A DNA stretch of 64,000 bases from Oopsacas minuta. Its lineage: Eukaryota > Porifera > Hexactinellida > Lyssacinosida > Leucopsacidae. Shown here one piece after another: positions 10,587 to 22,000 of this stretch. The notes beneath the pieces were generated by a model. It was not told where the DNA came from. It saw nothing but the letters and a program-made list of their open reading frames with translations, and searched no databases. Made by a program: the position numbers and the translations under genes. Position 1 is the first letter of the stretch. Each line of letters begins with the position of its first letter. The DNA is taken from positions 460,743 through 524,742 of the forward strand of contig JAKMXF010000166.1 in assembly GCA_024704765.1 (NCBI GenBank), given 5' to 3'.

Positions 10587-10892
10587 ATATATTCTTTGCT
10601 CGCTACGCTCGCAGTTTATTGTAAATTAGAAAAAACATTACAAAATTGTCAAAATTTCGAAATCTCAAAAATAGATATTTTTTGGTATGTCATCATTACT
10701 CTGCTATGGTGACGTCAATATCATCAGGGGAAGGGCGTCAGGTTGGCCAAAATAGTGGGGGGCCGTTGTACTCACTACTCACTTTACGTTTAACTACACA
10801 AATATAATGAATTTTATATCGAATTTAATGATTTTATCAACAAATATGACTTGTATAATGGAGAAATTCCGAATATAAAATATTTAGTCAAT

Positions 10893-11140
10893 CCTTAACT
10901 GTAGAATTGATATACAATTAACTTGAGTTTGGGGAATTTCGAAAAGAGAAGAACTTCTCATTAGGCAAACTCAATCATACTCAAATGTTAATAATATTTC
11001 TTAATGTGCCCAGTCATAGCTTACTAAATTTTACGATAATAAAGTTAGCGAATTTGGCATCACTCCACACTAAATAAATCTGTAAATCATCACTTTATTA
11101 ATATGAAATTTGTTGTGTATGGTACTCTTTCACCTTACAA
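10893..11140 (-). repeat. Dispersed repeat family A, copy 2 (inverted)
   Basis: Inverse complement of about 6853-7095, with high similarity over about 245 bases. It ends at the AAGAGTACCATACACAAC-like edge, which suggests a real family boundary near there. Confidence 0.8.
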
Positions 11141-12721
11141 AAAATAAGAGTTCATAGCAAGCCTGCCCAGTCTTATAAGCGGAAACGAGCAATCAAAGGT
11201 TTTCTTGAGTACTTTAGTTAGTAGAATTTCATACCAATAAGAGAATAAATATACACTGTATACACCATATAAGAATACACTTTCTGGGAATATACACTAT
11301 ACAAGAATATATTTTCAGATATTTTCTGTTTGGAACTACAGTCTCAAAAATTATTACTTGAGAATATATTGTAGCATATTATGGATACGTTTTCACAGCC
11401 TCACGAGGTGGTAGAGACAATCTATTAGTTCTATAAAGGGAGATGATTGAATATGTAACATATAAGGACAAGTAAAACCCGCAAATACATAGAATAATTA
11501 TTCATGGATAATATTGGATATCTATACTCAGCGAATACATAGAGTTAGTTATGGATTCCTATTGAAGCAATTAAAATGATAATTAATAAGATTATAATGA
11601 GAGCAATTATACCATATAATATTACATCAGGTTTCATACCGTTAGATATATATTCATCAATTAAAGGCAATAAATATTTACCAGGTGTAAGGATCTAAAG
11701 ATCTAAAAACGATATAAAAATACTGATTTCAGATTTCAGAATCTCATGGGCAAATTACCCAGGGGACGAAATTTCAAGAGAGTCCATGAAGTTTGTTACG
11801 AACGTAAAGTCCGGCAGTATTCGGTTAATGTATTTCTGAATTGATTAATTAAAGAATCTATAGTTGTGTTATTTCGTAATTGAACAATAAGAGGGTCTAT
11901 ACTCTAGATTGTGAATAATATATACTGAATGTGTTTTCAACTATAAATACAAACAGTCAAGTACTCTATTAATTCAATAAATTCTAATAATTGCTAATAC
12001 CTGATCTGACCCCAAATTATTCTTAACAGTATCAATGTCATATTATTCCGAGCTTCCCGCTAAGAATCCCAAGCTTGCCCAGCCGCTATTAAAATATTTT
12101 TTCCAGCACAAACAGCGCTCACTTCTCCGGACAGTGATCCCAATTCTCAGTTCGTTGAAGACCTAATCGGTTAGAAGTATTTGTATTACAATCATTTACC
12201 ACATATTTATTGGCAGTATATTGAGTAAACTAGGAAATTGGAATATTAATCTTTCAAGTGAGCATAATTTTTTCAAAGAAACTGGGGGGGGCCCCCCGGA
12301 ACCTAACGCCCCTGATCATGGGAAGTGTATCCCATTTAGGATCTACTGCATTTCTTCAATTGCAAGTATTATTCTCTCATATACAAATGGTGTTATAAGT
12401 ATTTACTATTCCGTGACGTCATGATGACTTATCAAAATTATACCAAATTTTGTGAATGTGTCCAAACACTGATATTTTGTCTAATTTTCGAATCTCAATT
12501 TTTGAAAATTTGCTTTGTCATAACCTCCACTATGGTGACGTCATAGTTATGGTGGCCAATATGTCCATCCTAATCTATACTACACTTCATCAATTGGTTA
12601 CTTAGTTATTCATGGACTTCGCCGGGATTTTTCACCTAGGGGGGGCAAAGAAATTACCAGAGGGGCACGAAGTTTCCAAGGGGCAGGACGATGGGCAAGG
12701 TGTTTCACGAGTTTATCAGGA
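11141..12721. other. Intergenic, no gene seen
   Basis: About 1.6 kb of AT-rich DNA. It contains a G/C homopolymer patch at about 12283-12299 and short GC-rich fragments near 12640-12690 that resemble pieces of MITEs elsewhere in the window. No coding frame is convincing. Confidence 0.4.
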
Positions 12722-14850
12722 GCATGTCCAGTGGCGGATCAATAAATTTTTAGTTGGATAGATTCATCCAGCGGGGCAGTCGCGTCGTGTGGCTTTGATC
12801 TAAGGGGCATAAATTCGATCTGGTTGTCAACAAGTTCTAGATGTTCCTGCCAGATTGAATTTGTGCACCCCAGACTTCAAAGCCAATGGGTGCTGTAAGC
12901 AATCAGTAAGGTCCGGGGTTTCCTCACTTGAGCGAAACCATATCACAATGTGTAAAGTTCTCAAAATGAGACTCGAATAAAAGGGGGGTTTTTGGTGTTA
13001 AAATAATACACATTTTGGTATCATAGATCAATTTCGTATAAATGGGAACCTTTTCCATGTCAAAGAAAATTATTTCATCAAATGGCATCTCTGAACGAAA
13101 CAACAAAAAGTGTCCTGCGTTAAGTTTTGAAGGTTATTCTTATAGATTTGACAAATTTGTGTCGGCCAATACTGAGAAACGATGGCGTTGTCGCACTCGA
13201 GATTGTAATGGCTGCATGTATAGTATAAATGATCCGGAGAACAGTGATATTCAAATTAGAACTCCTCACCGTGAACATTGTATCCCAGATTCAGATGCTA
13301 GGGCCATTGAATTAGTAGTTTCTGACCTGAAAATGAAGGCAAGGACTCAACTAACTCCTATACCAATGTTATATGGTGATGCTGCAGCTACGCTCTCTGT
13401 TAATCCTTCTATTGCTTCAAGATTTCCTCTTTTCGGTCAATCGATTCTTCTTTGTATCGAGAGAGATTAAGCAATCTCCCTATACTTCCAACTTCAAGGG
13501 AGACATTGAATTTACCGATTAACCTTCAGCAAACAATTGCTGGTGTTAACTTTCTACTCTACTCTTCAGCAGGTAATGCAATCCTTATATTTAGTACAGA
13601 AGCTAATATCATAAACCTTTCTACAAAGAAACATTGGTGTGTAGATGTTACCTTTAGAAGCGTACCTCATTTATACCTTCAACTATTCAGCATTCATGTG
13701 TTTGAAGGTGATAAACTAATTCCTCTCATTTATTGCCTACTCCCTGCTAAAACACGTATCATATATTCTGAAGTAATTCGAGCCCTCAAAGTTAAGGCAG
13801 ATGAGCTAACCACGATATTATCACCAGAGCTGGTCACATGTGATTTTGAAAGCGGACTGATAGCCAGCATTAGATTGGAATTTCCTACAGCCTGTATCCG
13901 TGGATGCTATTTCCATTTTTGCCAAGCAGTTTATTGCAAGGTACAAATTTTGGGCCTATCTCAATTTTATACTTCTGAAGAAAATCATAAATTATATATA
14001 CGAAAGCTTCTTTCCTTGGCCTTTATACTCGTTGAACTTATCCCTCAAACATTTCAAAATCTAAAGCACGAATTTCCCTGATGAATTGCAAGCACTTGTA
14101 AACTACTTTCAACAGTACTGGATTGAAACTATGAACTATAAGCTTTGGAATATGTATGGAGTAGAACGAAGAACAAATAATAATCTGGAAGTTTGGCATT
14201 TAAGATTAAATAGAGCGATTGGAAAGGCACACGCAAATATCTATGTATTTGTGTCAAAACTCATTAGAGAACAAGGATGTACAGAGACGCTATTAGCTTA
14301 AATAAATATCGGAAATATAAAAGCTTATTCCAAGAATATAAATACAGGAAAATCAACGAAAATATTAGAAACCTTACTTTATATTTTAACTTGGGACAGA
14401 AGAGTGCTGATGAATATTTAACCGGAATTGCTCATAATATTGCACAACCGACAAATATTTCTCTATGGTTAATACTCTTACATTTCACTTATGTACTTGT
14501 TTTGAATCTTATTAAAATAATTAATTTATTAAACCGTCAATAATTGGCTTAGTGGATTTCGCTCAGTGGGGACAAATCTAAGGTCCAAGAGCCAACAATT
14601 GAAAGAAATAACGTTTGGTCTGCAATTGCCCCAGAAAGTTGTTTTTTCTGGTCGAGTAATTATGTGTAGCTCGGGGAATATTTGGGGGGCCCCAGTCACA
14701 TATGCACGACGCTACTGCAGCTGGGGGTCTGTAGGGCTTCCAGTTGTGACGGGGCGTAGCCCTTGGACAATAAGCTATAATAGCTACTAAATTAATTACC
14801 TTTGTAATGCCACGTAGGTTTGAATCTTGAAACAATTTCTCAGTTGAAAT
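12722..14850 (+). mobile_element. Decayed Mutator-like element (MULE) with FLYWCH transposase
   Basis: Non-coding flanks of the transposase pseudogene at about 12722-12880 and 14690-14850 both match, as the inverse complement, one contiguous 285-base repeat at about 26715-27000. This marks them as the 5' and 3' parts of one element. The left flank holds CCAGTGGCGGATC, a likely terminus. Exact ends and target duplication could not be fixed. Confidence 0.62.
13042..14543 (+). pseudogene. FLYWCH zinc-finger MULE transposase, frameshifted
   Basis: The first frame (13042-13470) has a FLYWCH-type zinc finger: aromatic residues, Trp-Arg-Cys, a second Cys and a His-x-Glu-His end. The second frame (13452-14081) has a MULE DDE core with the first Asp in Asp-Val-Thr-Phe and the second in Cys-Asp-Phe-Glu, then a Cys-x-x-x-His-like Gly-Cys-Tyr-Phe-His. 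The third frame (14086-14301) has Asn-Leu-Glu-Val-Trp-His, supplying the catalytic Glu, and the downstream helix. Two frameshifts break the protein, but few stops have built up. A domesticated gene with sequencing errors cannot be ruled out, though two frame breaks favour a pseudogene. Confidence 0.82.
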
Positions 14851-15189
14851 AATTAAACAAACAACGTGAAGTAATGGCTGCAGTGCTTTCACGGAGAGAA
14901 AAAAATTTTAAATATAGGCAACCATTTCAATACTGGGCCACTACACCATAGTATCAGGGGTTTGTCTAGGTGCTTGGCTAGCACCTAAAATTGCCAGTTC
15001 AGTAACCATATAGAACAAAAATGCCGGCCATGAGACTCAAATTAGTCAGGATCAATATGTCACCGTCCAAAAAAGTGCCGGTTCAGAAATTTATGTATAA
15101 ACCCCTGCACAGTAATAATCGTCTTGTATATCAATATGGGTTATCTGTCGTATTGGCAGTGCAATCAAATGGACCAAATAACCCGATTT
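14851..15189. other. Non-coding, repeat fragments
   Basis: No gene was seen. A pair of short inverted stretches (AGGGGTTTGTCTAG near 14957 and TATAAACCCCTG near 15095) may mark a small MITE, but the match is weak. Confidence 0.3.
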
Positions 15190-15352
15190 CTACTGTAATC
15201 AAATATCATTGAAAATCAGTTGTTGAAAGAAGTGGCTTCACAATGGAATCAAATTTCTCGCAATCAGGGATATTTACATTTCAAAGTACAAATGAAAAAT
15301 GGGACTTGTCAGGAGATCAGCCAGCCCACCCTACATAAATTCTACTGTATAT
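15190..15352 (+). repeat. Fragment related to the pogo-like MITE at 39181
   Basis: This stretch follows the right half of the element at 39181-39643 (shared phrases such as AATCAAATATCATTGAAAA and GACATTTACATTT-like text, ending near TTCTACTGTA). It is a truncated, diverged copy. Confidence 0.6.
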
Positions 15353-16068
15353 GAAAGTATATAGTAGTATAATGACTGCTAGATGAGGTGAGGGGCCACA
15401 TAACAAATTGTTAATGGATATAGGATAAAGAATGAATTCTCTTTTATCTTAGTACGGTGTCGGAAAGACACCAAGGCATAGAGCCAACTTACCTGTAAAT
15501 ATATTTATGAAGATTGTTAACAAAGTTTTAGTAAAGCAAATAGAAATCACACTACTCGTTACTTATATCTGATTGAGAACACAATATTATGGTTCTATTA
15601 GAAATAGAAATGTGAATAAATTAAGCCAAATATAATAGGGCAAACACTTCAACAAAAGTAGTGTTTTCAACAAAAATTTAGAAAGAACCCAGCCTGAGGC
15701 ATAAAAGTCCCAAGCTATCCTAAAAATGAGTTATGTAGTAGTCAAATATTTGTCACCAACAAACAGTATTGCCATACTTCTTGTGATCTATTTGCTTATC
15801 GCATTTGAAGTTGCATTTTATCCCGTATGTTTTACAATTAGAATAATTGTAGTATTCTAATTTACTATATTTCATAATATCTAAATACAGAATTTATTTG
15901 CAAAAAGCAGGAGTATGAAAAGTTTGGCCTTTGGTGGGAGGTGGGAGGTTGGAGGATGGGGAGAAAAGGGACAAAAGAGCGGGAGGGTTGACAAGACTGT
16001 TATTCTCGAAAGTTATCAATAATGCATTTGATTTCTGGTCTTTGTGTCATTTTCAACATCTTACAATA
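15353..16068. other. Intergenic, no gene seen
   Basis: About 700 bases, AT-rich, with a G-rich patch at about 15930-15990. The open frame at 15931-16176 runs into a MITE and has no recognisable content. Confidence 0.4.
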
Positions 16069-16250
16069 CATACTTGCCAACCATCCAGAGAGTTGACTTA
16101 TGATCCAGGGGAAAATGGCAAAATCCAGGGAAAAATATTGGATATTTCTGGATTATTTCTGGATTTTTTCTCATAAAAGAGGGAAAATTCATATTTTTGC
16201 ATGGAAATTTAAAAATCCAGGGAAATAGTTTCAAAGGGTTGGCAAGTATG
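16069..16250. mobile_element. 182-bp MITE with CATACTTGCCAACC termini
   Basis: The left end CATACTTGCCAACC and right end GGTTGGCAAGTATG are exact inverse complements. Internal ATCCAGGGAAA-type motifs are repeated. This terminal sequence is typical of non-autonomous DNA transposons in many animals. There is no coding capacity. Confidence 0.85.
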
Positions 16251-16668
16251 AACTTAACTAGATATAATTCAGGGGTGGGAGGGGTTGTTTCTGCTTATCA
16301 ATAAATAAACAATGAATGCAACAAATTAGAATCCGTAGTTATCTGCCCTGTGCAATGAACATAACGAATTGTTTTCTTACAGATTTAGTGACGAAAAAAG
16401 AGGAATAAAGTTCTTGGCATGTTCCCTACTTATTCCTGCTGAATCCAAATCTAAGAACTTTGTTCTTGATCTCCTTTCCCATTCAATGGTTCAATAGCAG
16501 TCAATTTGTTATAATGGTAACAGCCTATTAGCAACTTTTCATGGACATAAAGTGCAGTTTTGTATGGTAAATAAATCGCATAATAACAAAATTTTTGTAT
16601 TTCATACGCGAATTGTATTTTGCACCGTAATTGTTGCCAAATAGTTTTTATGTAAATTCGGACTAATG

Positions 16669-16908
16669 TATTACCTCGAATAATAGCCCCTGAGGCTACT
16701 AAAAACTAATTACTGCTTACAGTGGATCGTCATTTGTCATATATTTTGATTTATCTACTATTTGTTAGGACAAATACAAATAATGTAAGCACATTTAGGT
16801 ATGATTATATAGAAATTAACGTATTTACAAAAATCGCAACTTCCCTCTCTCTCTCTCTCTCGGGCTTGAAATTAATAATCGCCCAGGTTATTATTCGAGG
16901 TAATACGG
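16669..16908. mobile_element. 240-bp MITE with TATTACCTCGAATAATA termini
   Basis: The left TATTACCTCGAATAATAGCC is mirrored on the right by TTATTATTCGAGGTAATA. The interior is non-coding and includes a (CT)n run at about 16843-16860. Confidence 0.8.
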
Positions 16909-17077
16909 TATTTCCTATCAAATGAGTTTATGTCGGTGTTTGTGAAGCAATCTAACCGAAATCGGGCCAGAAATGAAGGCTGGGTTAGGCTAAGCCTCCC
17001 CAAATTTTATAAATTTGTAATGTATTAGTACCAGTTCGTAATTGATGCAATTTTGATTAGCGGGTAAGTTAGGATAC

Positions 17078-17143
17078 CTATTATTCAATAAGAGATATTC
17101 TATTATTCAATAAGAGATATTCTATTATTCAATAAGAGATATT
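17078..17143 (+). repeat. 22-bp tandem repeat, 3 copies
   Basis: The unit CTATTATTCAATAAGAGATA plus TT is repeated three times without visible change, about 110 bases upstream of GST copy 3. Identical copies suggest recent slippage. Confidence 0.9.
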
Positions 17144-17255
17144 CTATTTTGCTATAATAGTGGTCGTCATCATCAGTTATAGATTGAAAACTTATAAAGT
17201 TGTATTATACATTGGAGTAGCTTTATCTTAATTAGAAATTGCAAGATCACTCTAA

Positions 17256-17870
17256 ATGGCATCTGCTATAGAAAATGAAAAGATAACTCTCACGTACTTC
17301 CAGGAGATTTCTGCACGTGGACAGTTTGTAACAGCGATACTGGATATCATTGGCAGGAAGTACGAATTGAAATCAATTCCGCATGGAAAGTGGGAAACCG
17401 AGAAACTCAATACTCCTTTCGGTGTATTACCTGTATTAGATGTTGATGGGAAAAAGATTGGAGGTACAGTGACTATAGCTCGTTTTGTTGCCGAGAGATA
17501 CGGTAAAGGTAAACTGGATCAAGAAAGTGATCCATTCATTTCAGCTTACTACGAGGGACAAGCAGACATATCTAATGAGATTTTAGTAAAGCTCTATACA
17601 TATTCGTTTGCGAAAGAAGAAGAAAAAGAGGATAAACGCAAAGCATTCGAATCATATGCAAAGGACAAGCTAAGCTTCCTTGAGAAATCAATCAAGCCTG
17701 GAGGTTCATTTCAAGGGAAAGAAGGAAAGCTCACATGGTCTGAGATAGTGATATCCAGTTTGCTACGAGATATAAGGAGTGTCTATCCAAACCATGAAGA
17801 AGTACTCAAAGAATTTCCAAATTTGAGAGCTATGTGTGAGAATATTTGTAGGCTTCTACCGAAAAAGTAG
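17256..17870 (+). CDS. Divergent sigma-like glutathione S-transferase (copy 3)
   Basis: A 204-residue GST. The catalytic-type tyrosine is kept (Tyr14 in Leu-Thr-Tyr-Phe), followed by Ser-Ala-Arg-Gly-Gln in place of Gly-Arg-Gly-Glu. The Gly-Lys-Trp motif and Val-Leu-Pro-Val-Leu cis-proline segment are present. In the glutathione-binding helix start, Gly-Gly-Thr replaces the Gly-Gly-Ser of the other copies. The C-terminal domain is rich in Lys/Glu and ends in a Leu-Pro-Lys-Lys tail. It is the most diverged of the five GSTs here and may have a different substrate or a non-enzymatic role. The start ATG is the first in frame and aligns with the other family members after a short extension. Confidence 0.9.
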   Translation: MASAIENEKITLTYFQEISARGQFVTAILDIIGRKYELKSIPHGKWETEKLNTPFGVLPVLDVDGKKIGGTVTIARFVAERYGKGKLDQESDPFISAYYEGQADISNEILVKLYTYSFAKEEEKEDKRKAFESYAKDKLSFLEKSIKPGGSFQGKEGKLTWSEIVISSLLRDIRSVYPNHEEVLKEFPNLRAMCENICRLLPKK

Positions 17871-18671
17871 TTACGAATATCGCTATTAGGAGCTAGCGAA
17901 AGTGTGTTACCGAAACTTATGACACTATTCCTCTGTATTTTGTTAGAGATTATAGCATAGTTATGCTTTTCGAATTATAATTAGACTGAACAAATTTCGA
18001 TATCATGTGAATTCAGGTTTAAGCAATACGGGGAAGGAATAGAAAATGTCATACAAACTATAAAATGAAAATACCGCGTATAATATCCCTGTATGAGCTC
18101 TGGCAGGGAAATATGTAGAAATGATTGGTAAGTATGCAATATTTTATACGTATAATACTTTGAATTTGCTACTCCAGGAAATCCATCGACGCAGAAATTA
18201 TGGTAATTAAATGGTCTGGCAACTAGTTATGGTCGACCATAGTTGGTGCGGCCTGTCCATAACGGGTTTGGGTGGCACAAATATGGCCGACATCGATTAT
18301 AAGTAATATTCTTAGCATATTTGATCAAAATCCGATTTAACGATCAGCATATATATAAATCGATTCCAAAGACCAAATGCAACAACCAGGAGGTAGTTAG
18401 ACATTCGGACAACATAGAGTAGGAAGCCTGAAATTAATCCAAGGTAAATTTCATCACTACAGCTCAAATAGTGAACATAACACACAAAACAATGAAATAT
18501 CATTAACTAATTCCAGTGAACTAAGCGCTTCTCATGTTTTGTGTTCCCAAACCAATTATGGCATTACAGGCCCCTCGAACTGATAAGTTACAGCTGACAG
18601 GCAACAATATTATTAATCTGTTCTTATGTATAGTGAATTATCTAATTACTTATCACTACAGATACACTATA
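17871..18671. other. Intergenic, no gene seen
   Basis: About 800 bases between GST copy 3 and a MITE. No coding frame is convincing. A moderately GC-rich patch near 18220-18300 shows no recognised motif. Confidence 0.4.
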
Positions 18672-18917
18672 CCCTCGATTATCCGAACAGCAGGAAGTAT
18701 GTTATAAAATTTTGGAGCTTCTGACTACTCTAGCTCTAGTACTAGTTTTTTGAAAGTTGTCGTGGTATTAGTTCTGAATATGCAGTAAAAACTATTACAA
18801 AATCCGAATTTCATGTATCATCCCGCAGTGAATTTCCTGCATCAAAATACACTATTTCAGTTATCCGAACACCATACCTTAATTCAAAGACGAAAGTGTC
18901 CGAATAATCAGGTGGTG
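18672..18917. mobile_element. Pogo/Tigger-like MITE with TA target site
   Basis: The left end CCCTCGATTATCCGAACAG is matched by an inverse-related right end (TCCGAATAATCAGGTGGTG), with TA on both sides (18670-18671, 18918-18919). The 246-base length and the TTATCCGAAC terminal motif are typical of pogo/Tigger derivatives. No coding sequence. Confidence 0.72.
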
Positions 18918-19070
18918 TAGATATAGAAACTAACGCAACGGTTCTGTATCTTTATTTAATGGCCCTATCTCAAATATTTTCTGCATTTAACATTCTCTGA
19001 GGGTGGTTAATTAATTATCTCCAGCAATATAGCTTGTAACCTTACAAACTATTATCCCCTAGAACTACTA

Positions 19071-22000
19071 ATGAGCAAAGCAATTTTGTCTCTGTCAAGT
19101 GATGAAGATGCAGACATAGTACTAGCAGAAGATAGGAAAGGATTAGCTAACTTATTTGGAAACGAAAAGATGTCTGCCACAGGACAGAAACCTTCCCTAC
19201 ACTATACAGCTCCGAAACAACCTAAACCTGATAAGAACAGATCTGTTTCTAAAGACGCAGCACAGTCTGTGGTTATAGCAGTTCCTATCGTAGCGCAACA
19301 ATACATAGACGGTCAGTACGTGAACAAGGGGAGAGTATCATTGGCTATATTAGGTAACCCAGTAAGTAAGGAGTATACTCTAATCATATACAAGACACAG
19401 ACAGACAGACGGTTGTCTCTGAGAATTGAAGCTACGCTAAACTTCAACGTGAAAGAGAATAACTATGTGAATTTCTATGACGATACGAGGCAGGCATGGG
19501 CAGTGAAGTTCGATTCATCTAAAGATTTGTACGACCTTGCATTTGCTATTGCCCTGGCTAAGGCTAACATGACAGGCTTGAAGACTCTGCTGCTACAGAA
19601 CTTACTGATAGGAGAGGGACAGGCTGTTACTACTGGAGATACGGTAGGGGTTCTATACTCCGGTTGGTTGTTCACTAATGGAACCATAGAGAAGGATAAA
19701 CCTTTTGATTCTAATGTGAGATCTGATAAAATATTCAAAGTCAAGTTAGGAGAGAAAGCAGTTATACAGGGCTGGGATCAAGGAATGGTGGGGATGAAGA
19801 AAGGAGGAAAAAAACTTATTTTGATTCCTTCTAAACTAGCATATGGTGATAAAGGTGTGAAAGGTCGCATTCCTCCTAACGCGAGTCTTGTGTTTGAAGT
19901 GGAGCTTGTCAAAGTTAAGTTTTTAGTTAAAGACGCGGAAAACAGAGATATGCCTATGCTCCCTAGTATGGATGATATGGACTCTAATGTGAATGTACGA
20001 GAGAGGACAGCTTCCTTTGAAGAGCAGACAGATGTGCCCGACAGTTCCAGCAAGGAGGCTATCCTCAAACGTCTGGTCAAGGTAGCACAGCCTGTCCTAA
20101 ATCAGAAATTAACACATGAATCCTACCCATCAGCTGAATCACGTGGTCACCCCTCTGAGGGTTCTGGTAGAAGTACTCCAGTTAGTGTCAGTTCTAATCC
20201 TGGTCAGAATTCCGCACATTACGCCGCTCCTTATGAGCAGCCACAACATTCATCTGAGCAATACTATCCTCATACAAACCCTCACATTCAAAATGCCCCA
20301 TATGCTCACCAGCTACCCTTCCCTCCCTCACAACCTCCTATCTACCCTCCTTCCCAGACCTCCATCTATCCTACCCCTTCTACAGCTCTAGCTCCTCTCT
20401 CATACTCCAATCAGCTGCAATACCCAGGACACCAGTCTCTGCTAGCTGCTCAGGCAGGATTAACAACTGGTGCAACCATTTTACAACCTCAGTCTGTTCA
20501 AAATGCTCCTGTACAGGGAGTAGGAGTAGGAGAGTATAGTCAGCTGATGGCTGATACCAAGGTAGAGCTGGGGAAGATGAGTTTGAGATTAGATGAAATC
20601 GGAAAGAAAGTAGATTCTATTCATGATAACAATGCAAGGTCTCTCGTACCAGTTCAACAAGAGACACAGAGGGGGGGATTATTAGACTCTGGAGTACTCC
20701 TCCACAGTATTAACAAGATAGTGGATGAGAATACTCACTTGAAGCAGGAAGTTGTGGATAGAGACAATCGAATGGAAGGTTTAAATCAGAGAATCAATCA
20801 GCTGTTACAATCTAATCAACGCTATGTAGAACAGAGCCAACAGTTGTTAGAGCAGAGATCTGACTCAATGCACTCTATGGCTTCTAACCAGCAATCAAGA
20901 CTCTCACAGATAGAAGTGGAGAAGAATGAACTTGTAGTTAAGTTTGAGGAAGCAAAGCGAAATTTGGATCAGAAAAACTTAGATTTGACAGAGTATAAAA
21001 GTGAATCTGATGACATAAAGAGAAAGTTTGAGAATGTAATGCAGAAAATGACTCTAGCAAAGGAGAAATTCCGTGAAAAGGAATCTGAGATTGAAGATCT
21101 GAGGACAGATTGTGAACAAGCGAAACGAGAGAGCGATAAGGCGAAATCTTCACACAATAAACTAACGAATGAAATCGATGATTTGACTACTACATTAGAA
21201 GAATTGAGAGATAAACTGAAACACGATAGGACTCTAAAAATAAAGCTAGATTCTAAGGTGACTGGTTATGAAGATGAGATTAATGAATTGAAAGAGGAGA
21301 ATGAACAATTACAGAGAACTGTGGAAGATAGGAAGCGAAAGTTTCAGATGGAGAAACAAAAACTACAGGGTGAGGTTGAGGAGTTGAGGAACACACATGA
21401 AGAAGAAATACAATCAATAAAGATACACCTCAACAGTGCTAGCTCTGGTCCTTCACCAGTAGAGGTAGCTAGGATTGAGAGCAGTTGGAAGAGAAAGCTT
21501 GATCAAGCCGTAGCCGATACAGAAGCCAAAACTCAGGATCAGATTGAAGAACTACAAACTAACGAACACAAATTGAAAGCAAGTATCCAGCGATTGGAAA
21601 AGAAGCTCAACTCAACTCAGAGCTCTGATAACCAACTGAATGAACAGACAGAACAGTTGTTAGATCTAAAAGATCAGTTGAGAGTAGCTCAAGAGAAGTT
21701 TATCCGTGCTCAAGACAGACAGCACGAGTTAAGCGAGGAATTGGATGTTTCTAACGAGAGAGAAGGCCGTATAAACGAGAGACTAAGCCATTCAGAAATG
21801 AATAACAATTCGTTGAGAGGTCAGCTAGAAGATGCCAAACAAATGCTGTCTCAACAAGTAACAGATCAGCCTGAATCAGCTGTGAACAGAAACGAGCTTG
21901 ATGCCAAAATAAAGTTAATAATGAATCAGTTATTTCAAGTTATGAGAATGAAGTTTGATATGTCTGAGTCATATGATGGTACTTTTGTTGTCAATACAAT

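Noticed and set aside
17078-17143. CRISPR-like array
   Set aside because: Three direct 22-bp tandem copies without spacers; a simple minisatellite.
20116-20391. 91-codon frame in FKBP15
   Set aside because: Alternative frame within the Pro/Ser-rich linker of FKBP15; compositional artefact.
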